Assembly (NCBI RefSeq): GCF_016862895.1
Contig: NZ_BONV01000062.1
Span: forward strand, 1-33,779
DNA length: 33,779 nucleotides
Reading direction: 5' to 3'
From: Planotetraspora kaengkrachanensis
GTDB taxonomy: Bacteria; Actinomycetota; Actinomycetes; Streptosporangiales; Streptosporangiaceae
The notes under the pieces were generated by a model, which was not told the DNA's origin, made no database searches, and was given only the letters and a program-made list of their open reading frames with translations. Positions 23,149 to 31,652 of the stretch are shown here, one piece after another; the stretch's first letter is position 1; every line of letters begins with the position of its first letter. The position numbers were made by a program, and so were the translations under genes.

Positions 23149-24036
23149 ATGATCAGTACAGTGCTCATCGGTCTCGCGGCGGCCTGCCTGCTCGGGCTGG
23201 GCTTCGTGGCGCAGCAGCACGCCGCCTACACCGAGCCGCTCGGCGAGATGCTGCGGGTGCACCTGATCCTCGACCTCGTCCGCAAGCCGCTGTGGTTGTG
23301 CGGAGTCGCCGCGATGGTGGGCGGCCAGATCCTCGGCGCGGTGGTCCTGCAGCGGGCCGACATCGCGCGGGTGGAGCCGCTCCTGGCGACCAACCTCATC
23401 TTCGCGCTCGGAGCCGCGGCCATCGTCTACAAGGAGCGGCTGGGCTGGGTGGAGTGGCTGGGCGCGGTGCTGGTCAGCGGCGGGGTCGCCGTCTTCCTGG
23501 CGTTCGGGCAGCCGCACGGCGGCGAAGCGCCAGGGCCGGGATCCCCGGTCTGGCTCTCCGTCCTCGGCGTCCTGATGGCGGCGGCGGCTCTGGTCATGGC
23601 CGCGCTCCGGCTCGACCTGCAGACCAAGGCGATGTTGCTGGCCGCCTCGGCGGGGATGTTGTACGGCCTCCAGGACGCTCTCACCCGGGACTCGCTGCTC
23701 ACCCTCGCGCGGGGAGCGGACGCCCTGGCGGCGACGTGGCAGCCGTACATGGTCGCCGTGGTCGCCGTCGTCGGCATCCTGCTCAACCAGAGCGCGTTCG
23801 ACGCCGCGCCGCTGCGGATCTCCCTGCCGGCGACGACCGCCGCGGAACCGATCACCGGGATCGTGCTCGGGGTCGCGATCTTCAGTGAGCACCTCCGCGT
23901 CGACCCGGGCGCGGTGGCGGGTGAGGTCCTCGGCCTGATCGCCCTCGTCGCGGGCATCGTCATCCTCGGCCGATCGCCGTTCCTCGCCAAGTCGGACCGG
24001 AACCGGGAGGAGAGCCCCGATCCCGAATGCCGGTGA
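23149..24036 (+). CDS. DMT-superfamily (EamA-like) transporter
   Basis: A 295-residue membrane protein of about nine to ten helices with the drug/metabolite transporter pattern of two repeated halves. Examples are PLLATNLIFALGAAAIVYKERLGWVEWLGA in the first half and ITGIVLGVAIFSEHLRVDPGA in the second. The substrate is unknown. ATG 23149 has GAAGG five bases upstream; the frame is open further upstream to 23077 but without a ribosome site. It is convergent with the catalase gene. Confidence 0.83.
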   Translation: MISTVLIGLAAACLLGLGFVAQQHAAYTEPLGEMLRVHLILDLVRKPLWLCGVAAMVGGQILGAVVLQRADIARVEPLLATNLIFALGAAAIVYKERLGWVEWLGAVLVSGGVAVFLAFGQPHGGEAPGPGSPVWLSVLGVLMAAAALVMAALRLDLQTKAMLLAASAGMLYGLQDALTRDSLLTLARGADALAATWQPYMVAVVAVVGILLNQSAFDAAPLRISLPATTAAEPITGIVLGVAIFSEHLRVDPGAVAGEVLGLIALVAGIVILGRSPFLAKSDRNREESPDPECR

Positions 24037-24056
24037 CCGCCGTCCCCGGCCCGGTG

Positions 24057-26099
24057 TCAGGCGGCGACCGCGTCCACGTCCCTGTCGAAGACGCGGTGCT
24101 CGGCGATCACCGCCGCGAACGCCGCGGCGAACTCGTCGCCCGTCGTCTCCGGCCCGATGACGCCCTGGCGGCCGGGCAGGGCGGCGGCCTCCAGCAAGGC
24201 CTCGCCGTCCGGCAGGGCGCCGATCGCCTTGCCGTGCTTGAAGGCCTCGCGGACGAAGTGCACCGCGTGGCCGTTCTCGCTCAACTCCCCGCCGTCGGCG
24301 AGCAGGACGGCGTCGTACAGCACGGAGGACACCGCGCTGAGTTGCCTGTCCACGGCTAGCGAGCCGACCTGTCCCTCATGGGAGGTGACGATCTCGCAGA
24401 TCGCCCCCTTCTCCTGCAGCGCCGCCATGACCTGGCCGGCCCGGTTCAGGTCGGCGCCGCCCGCGACCAGGAAGGCGATCTTCCTGGTCGCGATCGAGTC
24501 CCGCGGGGAGTTGGCCTGGCTGAGCGCCGGGGACGTCCTGCCGTGGTTGGGCGTCGTGGCGCCGGGGGAGGGCATGCCCAGCCCGGCGGCGACCTGCGCG
24601 GCCAGACCGGCGTCGACGTTGGCCAGCCGCTGGACGACCTGCTCCTTGATGTACCTGCGCTCCACGTGCCCGAGTTCGAAAAGGAAGGCCTCGACGATGT
24701 GCCGCTTCTCCCAGGCGGACATGCTGTTCCAGAAGAGGGTCGCCTGGCTGTAGTGATCCTCGAAGCTGGGGCTGCGTTTGCGGATCTTGTTGCCGTCGAC
24801 GCGCTCCTGGTAGTGCCGGAAGACGCCCTCCATGTCGCCGCTCAGCACTCCGGACATCGGGCAGCCGCCGCTGATGGAGTTCGGCGCGTAGCTGGTCCTG
24901 CCCCGGTGGATGATCCGCTGGTTGTAGCCGTCCCGCTGGTCGTTGTGCACGGGGGCGATCGGCCGGTTGACCGGGATCTGCGCGAAGTTCGGCCCGCCCA
25001 GGCGGATGAGCTGGGTGTCCAGGTAGGAGAAGTTCCTGGCCTGAAGCAGCGGGTCGTTGGTGAAGTCGATCCCCGGCACGACGTTGGCCGTGTGGAAGGC
25101 CACCTGCTCGGTCTCGGCGAAGAAGTTGTCCGGGTTCCGGTCGAGGACCATCCGGCCGACCACGCGGACCGGGACGACCTCCTCAGGGATGATCTTCGTG
25201 GCGTCGAGCAGATCGAAGTCGAAACTGTGCTCGTCCGCCTCGGGCACGAGTTGCAGGCCGAGCTCCCATTCCGGGAACGCGCCGCGCTCGATGGACTCCC
25301 AGAGGTCCCTGCGGTTGAAGTCGGGGTCGTTGCCCTGGATGCGCAGCACCTCGTCCCAGACGAGGGAGTGGGTGCCGAGGACGGGGCGCCAGTGGAACTT
25401 GACGAACGTGCCCCGCCCTTCCGCGTTGACCAGGCGGAACGTGTGGACGCCGAACCCCTGCATCATGCGGAAGCTGCGGGGGATCGCCCGGTCGGACATC
25501 AGCCACATGACCATGTGCATGATCTCCGGCTGGAGCTGCACGAAGTCCCAGAACGTGTCGTGCGCCGACTGGGCCTGCGGGATCTCGTTGTGCGGCTCGG
25601 GCTTGACCGCGTGGACGAAGTCGGGGAACTTGACGCCGTCCTGGATGAAGAAGACCGGCATGTTGTTGCCGACCAGGTCGTAGTTTCCCTGGCGGGTGTA
25701 GAACTTCGTGGCGAACCCGCGTACGTCCCGTACGGTGTCGGCCGAGCCGCGCGACCCGGCCACCGTGGAGAAGCGCACGAAGACCGGCGTGCGCGCCGAG
25801 GTGTCGCACAGGAAGTCGGCGACGGTGAACTCGGCGAGCGACTCGTAGAGGTGGAAGTACCCGTACGCGCCGGCGCCCCGCGCGTGGACGACGCGTTCCG
25901 GGATGCGCTCGTGGTCGAACCGGGTGATCTTCTCGCGGAAGTGGAAGTCCTCGAGCAGCGTCGGGCCGCGTTCGCCCGCCGCCAGCGAGTTGTCGGTGTC
26001 GTCGACCCGCACGCCCTGGTCGGTGGTGAGACGGCTGCCCTCGGAACCGACCCGGTAGGCGTCGAGTTGCCGCTGCTTGTCGTCATTTCCTTCGGCCAC
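24057..26099 (-). CDS. katE: Large-subunit (clade 2, HPII-type) catalase
   Basis: A 680-residue monofunctional heme catalase, which converts hydrogen peroxide to water and oxygen. The distal histidine H72 (RVVHARGAGAYG), the distal asparagine N145 (VGNNMPVFF) and the proximal heme-ligand tyrosine Y359 (RNFSYLDTQ) are all present. From about residue 520 a DJ-1/class I amidotransferase-like domain follows (KIAFLVAGGADLN), which marks the large KatE clade. GTG 26099 has AGGGGG at five bases. Divergent from a Ser/Thr kinase gene. The protein is expected to be cytoplasmic and tetrameric. Confidence 0.93.
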   Translation of the reverse strand: MAEGNDDKQRQLDAYRVGSEGSRLTTDQGVRVDDTDNSLAAGERGPTLLEDFHFREKITRFDHERIPERVVHARGAGAYGYFHLYESLAEFTVADFLCDTSARTPVFVRFSTVAGSRGSADTVRDVRGFATKFYTRQGNYDLVGNNMPVFFIQDGVKFPDFVHAVKPEPHNEIPQAQSAHDTFWDFVQLQPEIMHMVMWLMSDRAIPRSFRMMQGFGVHTFRLVNAEGRGTFVKFHWRPVLGTHSLVWDEVLRIQGNDPDFNRRDLWESIERGAFPEWELGLQLVPEADEHSFDFDLLDATKIIPEEVVPVRVVGRMVLDRNPDNFFAETEQVAFHTANVVPGIDFTNDPLLQARNFSYLDTQLIRLGGPNFAQIPVNRPIAPVHNDQRDGYNQRIIHRGRTSYAPNSISGGCPMSGVLSGDMEGVFRHYQERVDGNKIRKRSPSFEDHYSQATLFWNSMSAWEKRHIVEAFLFELGHVERRYIKEQVVQRLANVDAGLAAQVAAGLGMPSPGATTPNHGRTSPALSQANSPRDSIATRKIAFLVAGGADLNRAGQVMAALQEKGAICEIVTSHEGQVGSLAVDRQLSAVSSVLYDAVLLADGGELSENGHAVHFVREAFKHGKAIGALPDGEALLEAAALPGRQGVIGPETTGDEFAAAFAAVIAEHRVFDRDVDAVAA

Positions 26100-26247
26100 G
26101 GGATCCCCCTCAGGAATCGTGCGTACGAGGGCACCCGTACCCGGCGCGGCGTCGGCGCACGGCGGGGCGCGGTCCATGGCGGGGTAATTTGGGCGCCGGG
26201 ACCATGAGCGGGGAATGTGCAGGCGAAGCCGGGGTAGCAGGCCGTTC

Positions 26248-27621
26248 ATGGCCGAATCACAGTCCGGTGGACGACTGGTGGCGGGGCGGTACCGGCTGAT
26301 CGAACCGCTGGGCAGCGGCGGCATGGGGACGGTGTGGCGGGCCGCCGACCGCGTACTCGGGCGGGAGGTCGCGGTCAAGGAACTGCGCGGCCCCGCCGAG
26401 CTCGCCGGACCCGAGCGGGAGGCGTTCACCCTGCGGACCTTCCGCGAGGCCAGGGCCGCGGGCCGCCTGAACCATCCCGGCGTCGTGGCCGTCTACGACA
26501 TCTTCGAGTATGGCGGCCATCCATGGATCGTCATGCAGCTGGTGCGGTCGCGCACGCTCGGGTCCCTCGTCCAGGAAGAGGGTCCGCTGCCGCCCCGCCG
26601 GGTGGCCGGGATCGGCGTGCAGATCCTCGCCGGCCTCCGGGCCGCGCACGCGGCGGGAGTACTCCACCGTGACGTCAAGCCGGACAACGTGCTGATCACC
26701 GATGAGGGCCGTGCCGTACTGACGGACTTCGGCATCGCGACGCTGGAGGACGACTCGCCCGTGACCCGCACGGGCACGCTGATCGGAACGCCCGCGTTCA
26801 TCGCCCCCGAACGGGCCGCCGGCGGAAGCGCCGAACGGGCCTCGGATCTGTGGTCGCTCGGCGTGACGATGTTCCTCGCGGTGGAGGGGCGGTCTCCCTT
26901 CCAGCGCGGCCACGCGCTCGCGACGCTCGCCGCCGTGGTGTACGACCAGCACGGGCCTCTGGTCCGGGCAGGGCCGCTGGCCCCCGTCATCGACGGGTTG
27001 CTCGCCAAGGACCCGGCAGGTCGCCTGGACGGAGCCGAGGCGGACTCGTGGCTGCGGGCGATCGCGGAGAGCGAGTCCCCCGAGCGCTCGTCCGTGCCGG
27101 TGCCGCCCGTCCCCGTTGGCGCGACCATTCCCGTCCCGGCGCCACCGCCCGTGCGGCGGAGCGGGCGATGGAACCTCGCGGCGGCGACGGGAGCTCTGGT
27201 CGTGCTCGTCGGGTCGGCGGCCGGCGGCATGGCCTATCTCACCGCCCGGCCGGATCCGGGCGGGACGGTCCCCGGCGTGAGCACGCCCACGGTCACCGTC
27301 TTCACCACCCGCACGACACCACCGGTGTCCGAGGACGAGCCGCCCCCGGCCGTACGGCCACCTGAGTATTCGGCTGAAGAGCCCGGCCGTCAGCGCCCGG
27401 CGCGCCCGCACAAGAAGAAGGACAAGCCGGGGAAGGGGAACTCCGGCGAGGGCGGCCCTGAGGAAAGTCCGCAGCCGACGCCCACCGAGGAGCAGACGAG
27501 TGAGCCCCCGGCCGACGGCCCCAGCCAGACGCCCCAGGGCGGTCAGGAGTCGCCAGGACCCGGCGTCGAACAGGCCGGCAGACAGACCGGCCGGAAGTCA
27601 GGCGGTCCGGCGGGTGCCTGA
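26248..27621 (+). CDS. Hanks-type serine/threonine protein kinase with one membrane segment
   Basis: A 457-residue receptor-type kinase. The kinase domain spans about residues 14-275, with the glycine loop GSGGMG, lysine K44 (VAVKEL), HRDVKPDN (140-147) and DFG (160-162). All catalytic residues are present, and a GTLIGTPAFIAPE activation segment follows. One membrane helix lies at about 309-332. The outer tail is rich in Pro, Thr, Glu and Lys with no PASTA or other known sensor domain. ATG 26248 is chosen over ATG 26215 because the latter has an over-close ribosome site; both are plausible. Targets are unknown. Confidence 0.87.
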   Translation: MAESQSGGRLVAGRYRLIEPLGSGGMGTVWRAADRVLGREVAVKELRGPAELAGPEREAFTLRTFREARAAGRLNHPGVVAVYDIFEYGGHPWIVMQLVRSRTLGSLVQEEGPLPPRRVAGIGVQILAGLRAAHAAGVLHRDVKPDNVLITDEGRAVLTDFGIATLEDDSPVTRTGTLIGTPAFIAPERAAGGSAERASDLWSLGVTMFLAVEGRSPFQRGHALATLAAVVYDQHGPLVRAGPLAPVIDGLLAKDPAGRLDGAEADSWLRAIAESESPERSSVPVPPVPVGATIPVPAPPPVRRSGRWNLAAATGALVVLVGSAAGGMAYLTARPDPGGTVPGVSTPTVTVFTTRTTPPVSEDEPPPAVRPPEYSAEEPGRQRPARPHKKKDKPGKGNSGEGGPEESPQPTPTEEQTSEPPADGPSQTPQGGQESPGPGVEQAGRQTGRKSGGPAGA

Positions 27622-27798
27622 AGGTGGACCGGGTTCAAGGCCCGGGGGAGCGAGGCCGGGGGTTGAGCGGGGCGGTGAGGCCTCGGACCGAGCGAGGGGG
27701 TCTGTCACCTCGCGTGGTCCGGGGGACGGACGGCGAGCGGCGGTGTGATCGGCCCCCGTCGCGCGTGTTCCGGGAAGAGGGCAGGCGCGGGCTCCGGC

Positions 27799-28149
27799 TC
27801 ACTCCCCGTCGAGCCGGACGGCCTGCCCGATGTAGTCGCGCAGGGCGTCCGCGTTGAGGGCGTCCGCTTTCTTGATCTTGACGTGCCGGGTGGTCTTCCC
27901 TGAGCCCTCAAGCAGGCCGAACTCGTCTGTGAACTCCGCGCCCCTCGCGAAGGCGAAGGTGATGTGCGTCTTGCTGGGGCTGATGATCGCCAGGAGTTTC
28001 CTTCCCTGCCACGCGGGGGAACCCCGGCTGATCACCTCCTCCGCGCCGGGGGCGTTCTCCTTCATGAGCTCGCGCAGCGTGCCGACGATGCTCTGGTGCT
28101 CAGGAAGGACCTTGGTTCTGACGAATTCGTCGACGGCTTCGTTGGGCAT
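27799..28149 (-). CDS. DUF1801 (YdhG-like) domain protein
   Basis: A 116-residue protein of the DUF1801 family, a small alpha/beta fold of unknown function. The pattern VDEFVRTKVLPEHQSIVGTLRELM (residues 5-28) begins the domain, and the GRKLLAIISPSKTHITFAF block is typical of its middle. GGAGGT lies six bases before ATG 28149. It is convergent with the Ser/Thr kinase gene; the 177-base gap between them shows no clear hairpin. Confidence 0.83.
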   Translation of the reverse strand: MPNEAVDEFVRTKVLPEHQSIVGTLRELMKENAPGAEEVISRGSPAWQGRKLLAIISPSKTHITFAFARGAEFTDEFGLLEGSGKTTRHVKIKKADALNADALRDYIGQAVRLDGE

Positions 28150-28248
28150 GGGCGGGACCTCCGTTGCTTGCCGTTGGAAGTCACTTGATCATGACGAAGG
28201 GAGGTCGCGCAACGCGTTCGCCGGGTCACGGAGACCGAGCCGAGAAAT

Positions 28249-28428
28249 CTACAGCGTAAAGGCGGTCGCGTCGGTCGCCTGCGCCTTTCCTCGTGCCGCC
28301 ACGGCGCTCATCGTCGGATCGAGGTCGACGTGCGGTTCCACCAGTGGGAAGACGACGTGCCAGAGGAGCAGCGCCGTGAGCGTCGTCGCCCCGGCGTCAG
28401 CCGCTCGTGCGCTTCCAGCGCACCACGG
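28249..28428 (-). pseudogene. Possible gene remnant in a 325-base gap
   Basis: The gap 28150-28474 has no intact gene. On the minus strand the frame 28428-28249 is open for about 59 codons, ends in TAG and has strongly G/C wobble positions. It would encode a hydrophobic stretch (TLTALLLWHVVFPLVEP) followed by a polar tail. There is no start or ribosome site. It could be the C-terminal relic of a membrane protein or simply chance in GC-rich DNA. Confidence 0.25.
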
Positions 28429-28474
28429 TCAGCGAGGACGCGGCGGGCTGCGCGCCCTGAGCCGCGACGGGCCG

Positions 28475-30202
28475 TCACGCGGGGTGGTCCCCTTCCTGGG
28501 CGGGAACGGCCCCGTCGTCCGGCAGGGCCGGGGCGGGAACGGCCCCGTCGCCGTCGCCGTCACCGGCGGGCAGGGCCGGAGCGGACACGGGGAGGGTGAA
28601 GCGGATGCACGTGCCGTCGGTGTGGCCGGTGTCGATCCAGATCCGGCCGCCGTGGAACTCGACGATCTTCTTGCAGAGCGCGAGGCCGATCCCGGTGCCC
28701 TCGTAGGCCTCGCGAGTGTGGAGGCGCTGGAAGATGACGAAGACCTTCTCGGTGAACCCCGCGCCGATGCCGATGCCGTTGTCGGTGACGCTCAGCTGCC
28801 ACTGACCCGATTCCGGCTCCGGGGCGCAGTCGACACGGACGACCGGTGGGCGGTCGGCGTGGCGGAACTTCACGGAGTTGCCGACGAGGTTCTGCCACAA
28901 CATGGTCAGGAGGTTCGGATCGCCGACGACCTCGGGCAGGTGCCGCGGGCGTTCGATCCTGCCGTCCGACTCCTCGATCCGCCCCGCCAGGTTCGCCAGT
29001 GCGGCGTCCAGGGCGTCGTCGAGGGCGACGCGCACACGGGCGTCGTTGACCCGGCCGACACGGGAGAAGGCGAGCAGGTCGTTGATCAGGAACTGCATGC
29101 GCTTGGCGCCGTCGACGGCGAAGGAGATGTAGGTCAGGCCCCGCTCGTCGAGCTTGTCGGCGTAGCGCCGTTCAAGCATCTGGCAGAAGGAGGCGACCTT
29201 GCGCAGCGGTTCCTGCAGATCATGGGAGGCCACGTAGGCGAACTGCTCAAGTTCGGCGTTGGAACGGCGTAGTTCCACGGTCTGGGCGTCCAGATGGGCC
29301 GTCTGTTCGGTCAGGACGGCCCGCTGCTCCTGCGAATCGTTCAGCGCCTCGACGATCCGCCCGCGCATCGCCTCTACGTCGTGGGCCACGTCACGTAGGT
29401 CGGCGGGGCCCTGGGCGGGGATGTGGTGGCCGAAGTCGCCCCACGCCACCCGCCGGGACGCGGCGCGCAGGGCGCGCAGGGGCCGTCCGACCGCGAGGTG
29501 GAACAGGACGGCGAACGCCAGGCCGGTCAGGACGAACAGGATCAGCATCGCGGTGAACGCCCAGTCGCGCAGGGTGCGCATCCGTACGAGGTCGTCCCGG
29601 GAGTCCGCCCGGGCCCGGTCCAGGTGGTCGTTCTGTGTCTGGAACAGGGCGCGGATGCGGTCGAAGGCGCGTTTCCCCGCGTCCAGCTGAGCCTCGTCGG
29701 GGGTGGCGCCGGACTGCACGGCGGCGATGTTGGGCGTCGCGTACGAGCGGCGCCATTGCGCCCCCGCCTCACGTATGGCGGCGACGTCCGCGGCCAGGTC
29801 CGGCAGATCGCCGACCAGCGCGGTGATCTGCGCGGCCTCGGTCTGTTCTGTGGCCACGCCGGCGGTGTAGGGCTCGAGGAAGGCCGGGGCGCCGGTGAGC
29901 AGATAGCCGCGCACGCCGGTCTCCTGGTCGATCAGCGCGCTCTGCAGCCGCGCCGCCGAGGTGCGGGCGGGTGCGATGCGGTCCACCAGCCGGTCCGAGA
30001 CCTCGGCGGTGCTGTTGAGCAACCAGGCGCCGATCCCGGCGCAGATCAGCACGAGGACGGTCATGACGCTCAGCAGAACGTAGACCTGTGCCTGCGTGGT
30101 GAGCCGGTGCCGGCCCCGCCCGAGATCGCCGGGAGGGATTCGCACCGACTCCGTGCTCTCCGGCGGTCGGATGTCGGGGCTCCCGTGCATGAGGGCCAAC
30201 AT
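28475..30202 (-). CDS. CHASE3-type sensor histidine kinase
   Basis: About 575 residues. Order: membrane helix (about 40-62), CHASE3 extracytoplasmic sensor (about 63-213, with the family motif DQETGVRGYLLTG), second helix (about 214-238), HAMP (about 239-290), coiled coil, and HisKA with phosphoacceptor H327 (YVASHDLQEPLRKV). The HATPase domain follows (NLVGNSVKF, DNGIGI, GTGIGLALCKKI) and ends in an Ala/Pro/Asp-rich tail. No response regulator is adjacent, so it is an orphan here. The start is uncertain: ATG 30202 or ATG 30190, neither with a strong ribosome site. Divergent from the AhpD-like gene. Confidence 0.85.
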   Translation of the reverse strand: MLALMHGSPDIRPPESTESVRIPPGDLGRGRHRLTTQAQVYVLLSVMTVLVLICAGIGAWLLNSTAEVSDRLVDRIAPARTSAARLQSALIDQETGVRGYLLTGAPAFLEPYTAGVATEQTEAAQITALVGDLPDLAADVAAIREAGAQWRRSYATPNIAAVQSGATPDEAQLDAGKRAFDRIRALFQTQNDHLDRARADSRDDLVRMRTLRDWAFTAMLILFVLTGLAFAVLFHLAVGRPLRALRAASRRVAWGDFGHHIPAQGPADLRDVAHDVEAMRGRIVEALNDSQEQRAVLTEQTAHLDAQTVELRRSNAELEQFAYVASHDLQEPLRKVASFCQMLERRYADKLDERGLTYISFAVDGAKRMQFLINDLLAFSRVGRVNDARVRVALDDALDAALANLAGRIEESDGRIERPRHLPEVVGDPNLLTMLWQNLVGNSVKFRHADRPPVVRVDCAPEPESGQWQLSVTDNGIGIGAGFTEKVFVIFQRLHTREAYEGTGIGLALCKKIVEFHGGRIWIDTGHTDGTCIRFTLPVSAPALPAGDGDGDGAVPAPALPDDGAVPAQEGDHPA

Positions 30203-30316
30203 AGCCGCCCGCCGAGGTCCCTCGACCCGGGACGCCCGCCGAGGGTTGACCGCGCAGCGATGATCGCGCAGGCTGCCCCCTGGACCACCCGCTCCCGCAC
30301 CTTTGAAGGAGTTCTC

Positions 30317-30868
30317 ATGGCGCACATCCCTTTGGGGGACGACCTCCCCGGAATCACCGGCCTCTTCCGCTACCGTCCGGAGACCGCCCGCCCGCTGAGC
30401 GAGCTGGCCGAGGTGTTGTTGCGCGGCGAGAGCTCGTTGTCCCGAGGGGAGCGGGAGCTGATCGCGGCGTATGTGTCGGCGCAGAACGACTGCCGGTACT
30501 GCTACTCCTCACACGCCGCGTTCGCCGCCGCCCAGTTGCCGGAGGGGACGGGGCCCGTCGAGGACGTCTGCGCCGATCCGTCCTCCGCGTCGATCTCGGC
30601 CAAGATGAAGGCGCTGCTCGAGATCGCCGCCGCCGTACGGGAGGGCGGGAGGTCCGTCACGGACGAGCACGTGGCCGCCGCCCGCGCGGAAGGGGCCACC
30701 GACGTCGAGATCCATGACGTGGTGCTCATCTCGGCCGCGTTCTGCATGTTCAACCGCTACGTGGACGGCCTGGGCGCGTTCACCCCGGACGATCCGGCGG
30801 CGTACAAGGCCATGGCCGACCGCGTCGTCCGGTTCGGCTACGCGAGCTCGCTGACCGGTCCCCGGTAG
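30317..30868 (+). CDS. AhpD-like carboxymuconolactone decarboxylase-family peroxidase
   Basis: A 183-residue protein of the alkylhydroperoxidase AhpD/CMD family. The redox motif C59-x2-C62-x3-H66 in NDCRYCYSSHAAF is complete, and the GERELIAAYVSAQN helix before it is typical of the peroxidase-related enzyme subgroup. It probably reduces organic peroxides using a lipoyl or thiol donor. GAAGGAG lies six bases before ATG 30317. It starts 114 bases from the divergent CHASE3 kinase. Proteins of this family are frequent partners of ECF41 sigma factors, though the sigma gene here lies 22 kb away. Confidence 0.87.
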   Translation: MAHIPLGDDLPGITGLFRYRPETARPLSELAEVLLRGESSLSRGERELIAAYVSAQNDCRYCYSSHAAFAAAQLPEGTGPVEDVCADPSSASISAKMKALLEIAAAVREGGRSVTDEHVAAARAEGATDVEIHDVVLISAAFCMFNRYVDGLGAFTPDDPAAYKAMADRVVRFGYASSLTGPR

Positions 30869-30897
30869 CCTGACGCGCCCCCGGGGCGGAGGTCAGG
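30869..30897. terminator. Hairpin between AhpD-like and NUDIX-like genes
   Basis: CCTGAC (30869-30874) pairs with GTCAGG (30892-30897), and inside them CGCCC (30876-30880) pairs with GGGCG (30884-30888). It lies between two convergent stops and overlaps the end of the NUDIX-like gene. Confidence 0.5.
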
Positions 30898-31429
30898 ACA
30901 GGCGGCCGACGTGCGCCAGGGCCTGCTTCAGCAGGACGCCCTGCCCGCCGGCCATCTCCTGCTGCACGATCGGCGACGAGGCCTCCTCAGGGGTGAACCA
31001 GACCAGGTCGAGCGCGTCCTGCCGGGGACGGCAGTCGCCCGCGACCGGTACGACGTACGCGAGCGACACGGCGTGCTGCCGGGGGTCGTGGTACGGCGTC
31101 ACGCCCTGGGTCGGGAAGTACTCCGCGATGGTGAACGGCTGAGGCGAGGCGGGGACGCGAGGCAGGGCCGTCGGGCCGAGATCCTTCTCCAGGTGCCGCA
31201 TGAGCGCGTCGCGCACGCGCTCATGGTGGAGGACGCGGCCGGACACGAGCGCACGGCTGACCGTGCCGTCCGAGCCGATGCGGAGCAGCAGGCCGACATG
31301 GGTGACCACTCCCGTGTCGTCGACCCGCACGGGCACCGCGTCGACGTAGAGGATCGGCATCCGCGCACGGGTCGACTCGAGCTCTTCTGGGCTGAGCCAG
31401 CCCGGCGTGGTTTCGGTCATTTCGGTCAT
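30893..31429 (-). CDS. NUDIX hydrolase-family protein (DUF4916-like)
   Basis: A 178-residue protein with the pattern of the DUF4916 branch of NUDIX-fold proteins: GWLSPEELESTRARMPILYVDAVPVR at the start and HAVSLAYVVPV plus LVWFTPEEA near the end. A canonical GX5EX7REUXEEXGU box is not obvious, so catalytic activity is doubtful. The start is taken at the first of two closely spaced ATGs (31429 and 31420); neither has a clear ribosome site. Confidence 0.75.
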   Translation of the reverse strand: MTEMTETTPGWLSPEELESTRARMPILYVDAVPVRVDDTGVVTHVGLLLRIGSDGTVSRALVSGRVLHHERVRDALMRHLEKDLGPTALPRVPASPQPFTIAEYFPTQGVTPYHDPRQHAVSLAYVVPVAGDCRPRQDALDLVWFTPEEASSPIVQQEMAGGQGVLLKQALAHVGRLS

Positions 31430-31593
31430 TGATCGATGGTACCCGGCCACCCGTCCTTGACTCGTGGATTGCCGGATCACGCGGCGGGCGTGGTGTTCCC
31501 CCTGCTCGCGTGGTGAAGCCTTTGAAGGCGGCGGCCGGGGATGGCGGCTGGCGGTAACGACATCGGGGCCCCGCAGGGTGGATCGTGGAACCC

Positions 31594-31612
31594 GGATACG
31601 GAATCCGTGTCC
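31594..31612. promoter_or_regulatory. 19-bp dyad upstream of the histidine kinase
   Basis: GGATACGGA-A-TCCGTGTCC is an inverted repeat with eight of nine arm bases paired. It lies about 40 bases upstream of the kinase start, next to an AT-rich GTATACAGTATCC stretch (31615-31627). It may be the response-regulator binding site or part of the promoter. Confidence 0.45.
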
Positions 31613-31652
31613 TCGTATACAGTATCCATTTGGAGTATGCAGGGAGGACATC

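Noticed and set aside
24037-24056. Terminator between the DMT transporter and catalase genes
   Set aside because: Only short 4-6-base arms can be paired; not convincing next to the strong hairpins elsewhere in the window.
28183-28198. TTGATCATGACGAAGG as another copy of the 53-bp unit core
   Set aside because: Only the palindromic TGATCATG part matches. There is no CACARGTTCG continuation and no 53-base neighbour.
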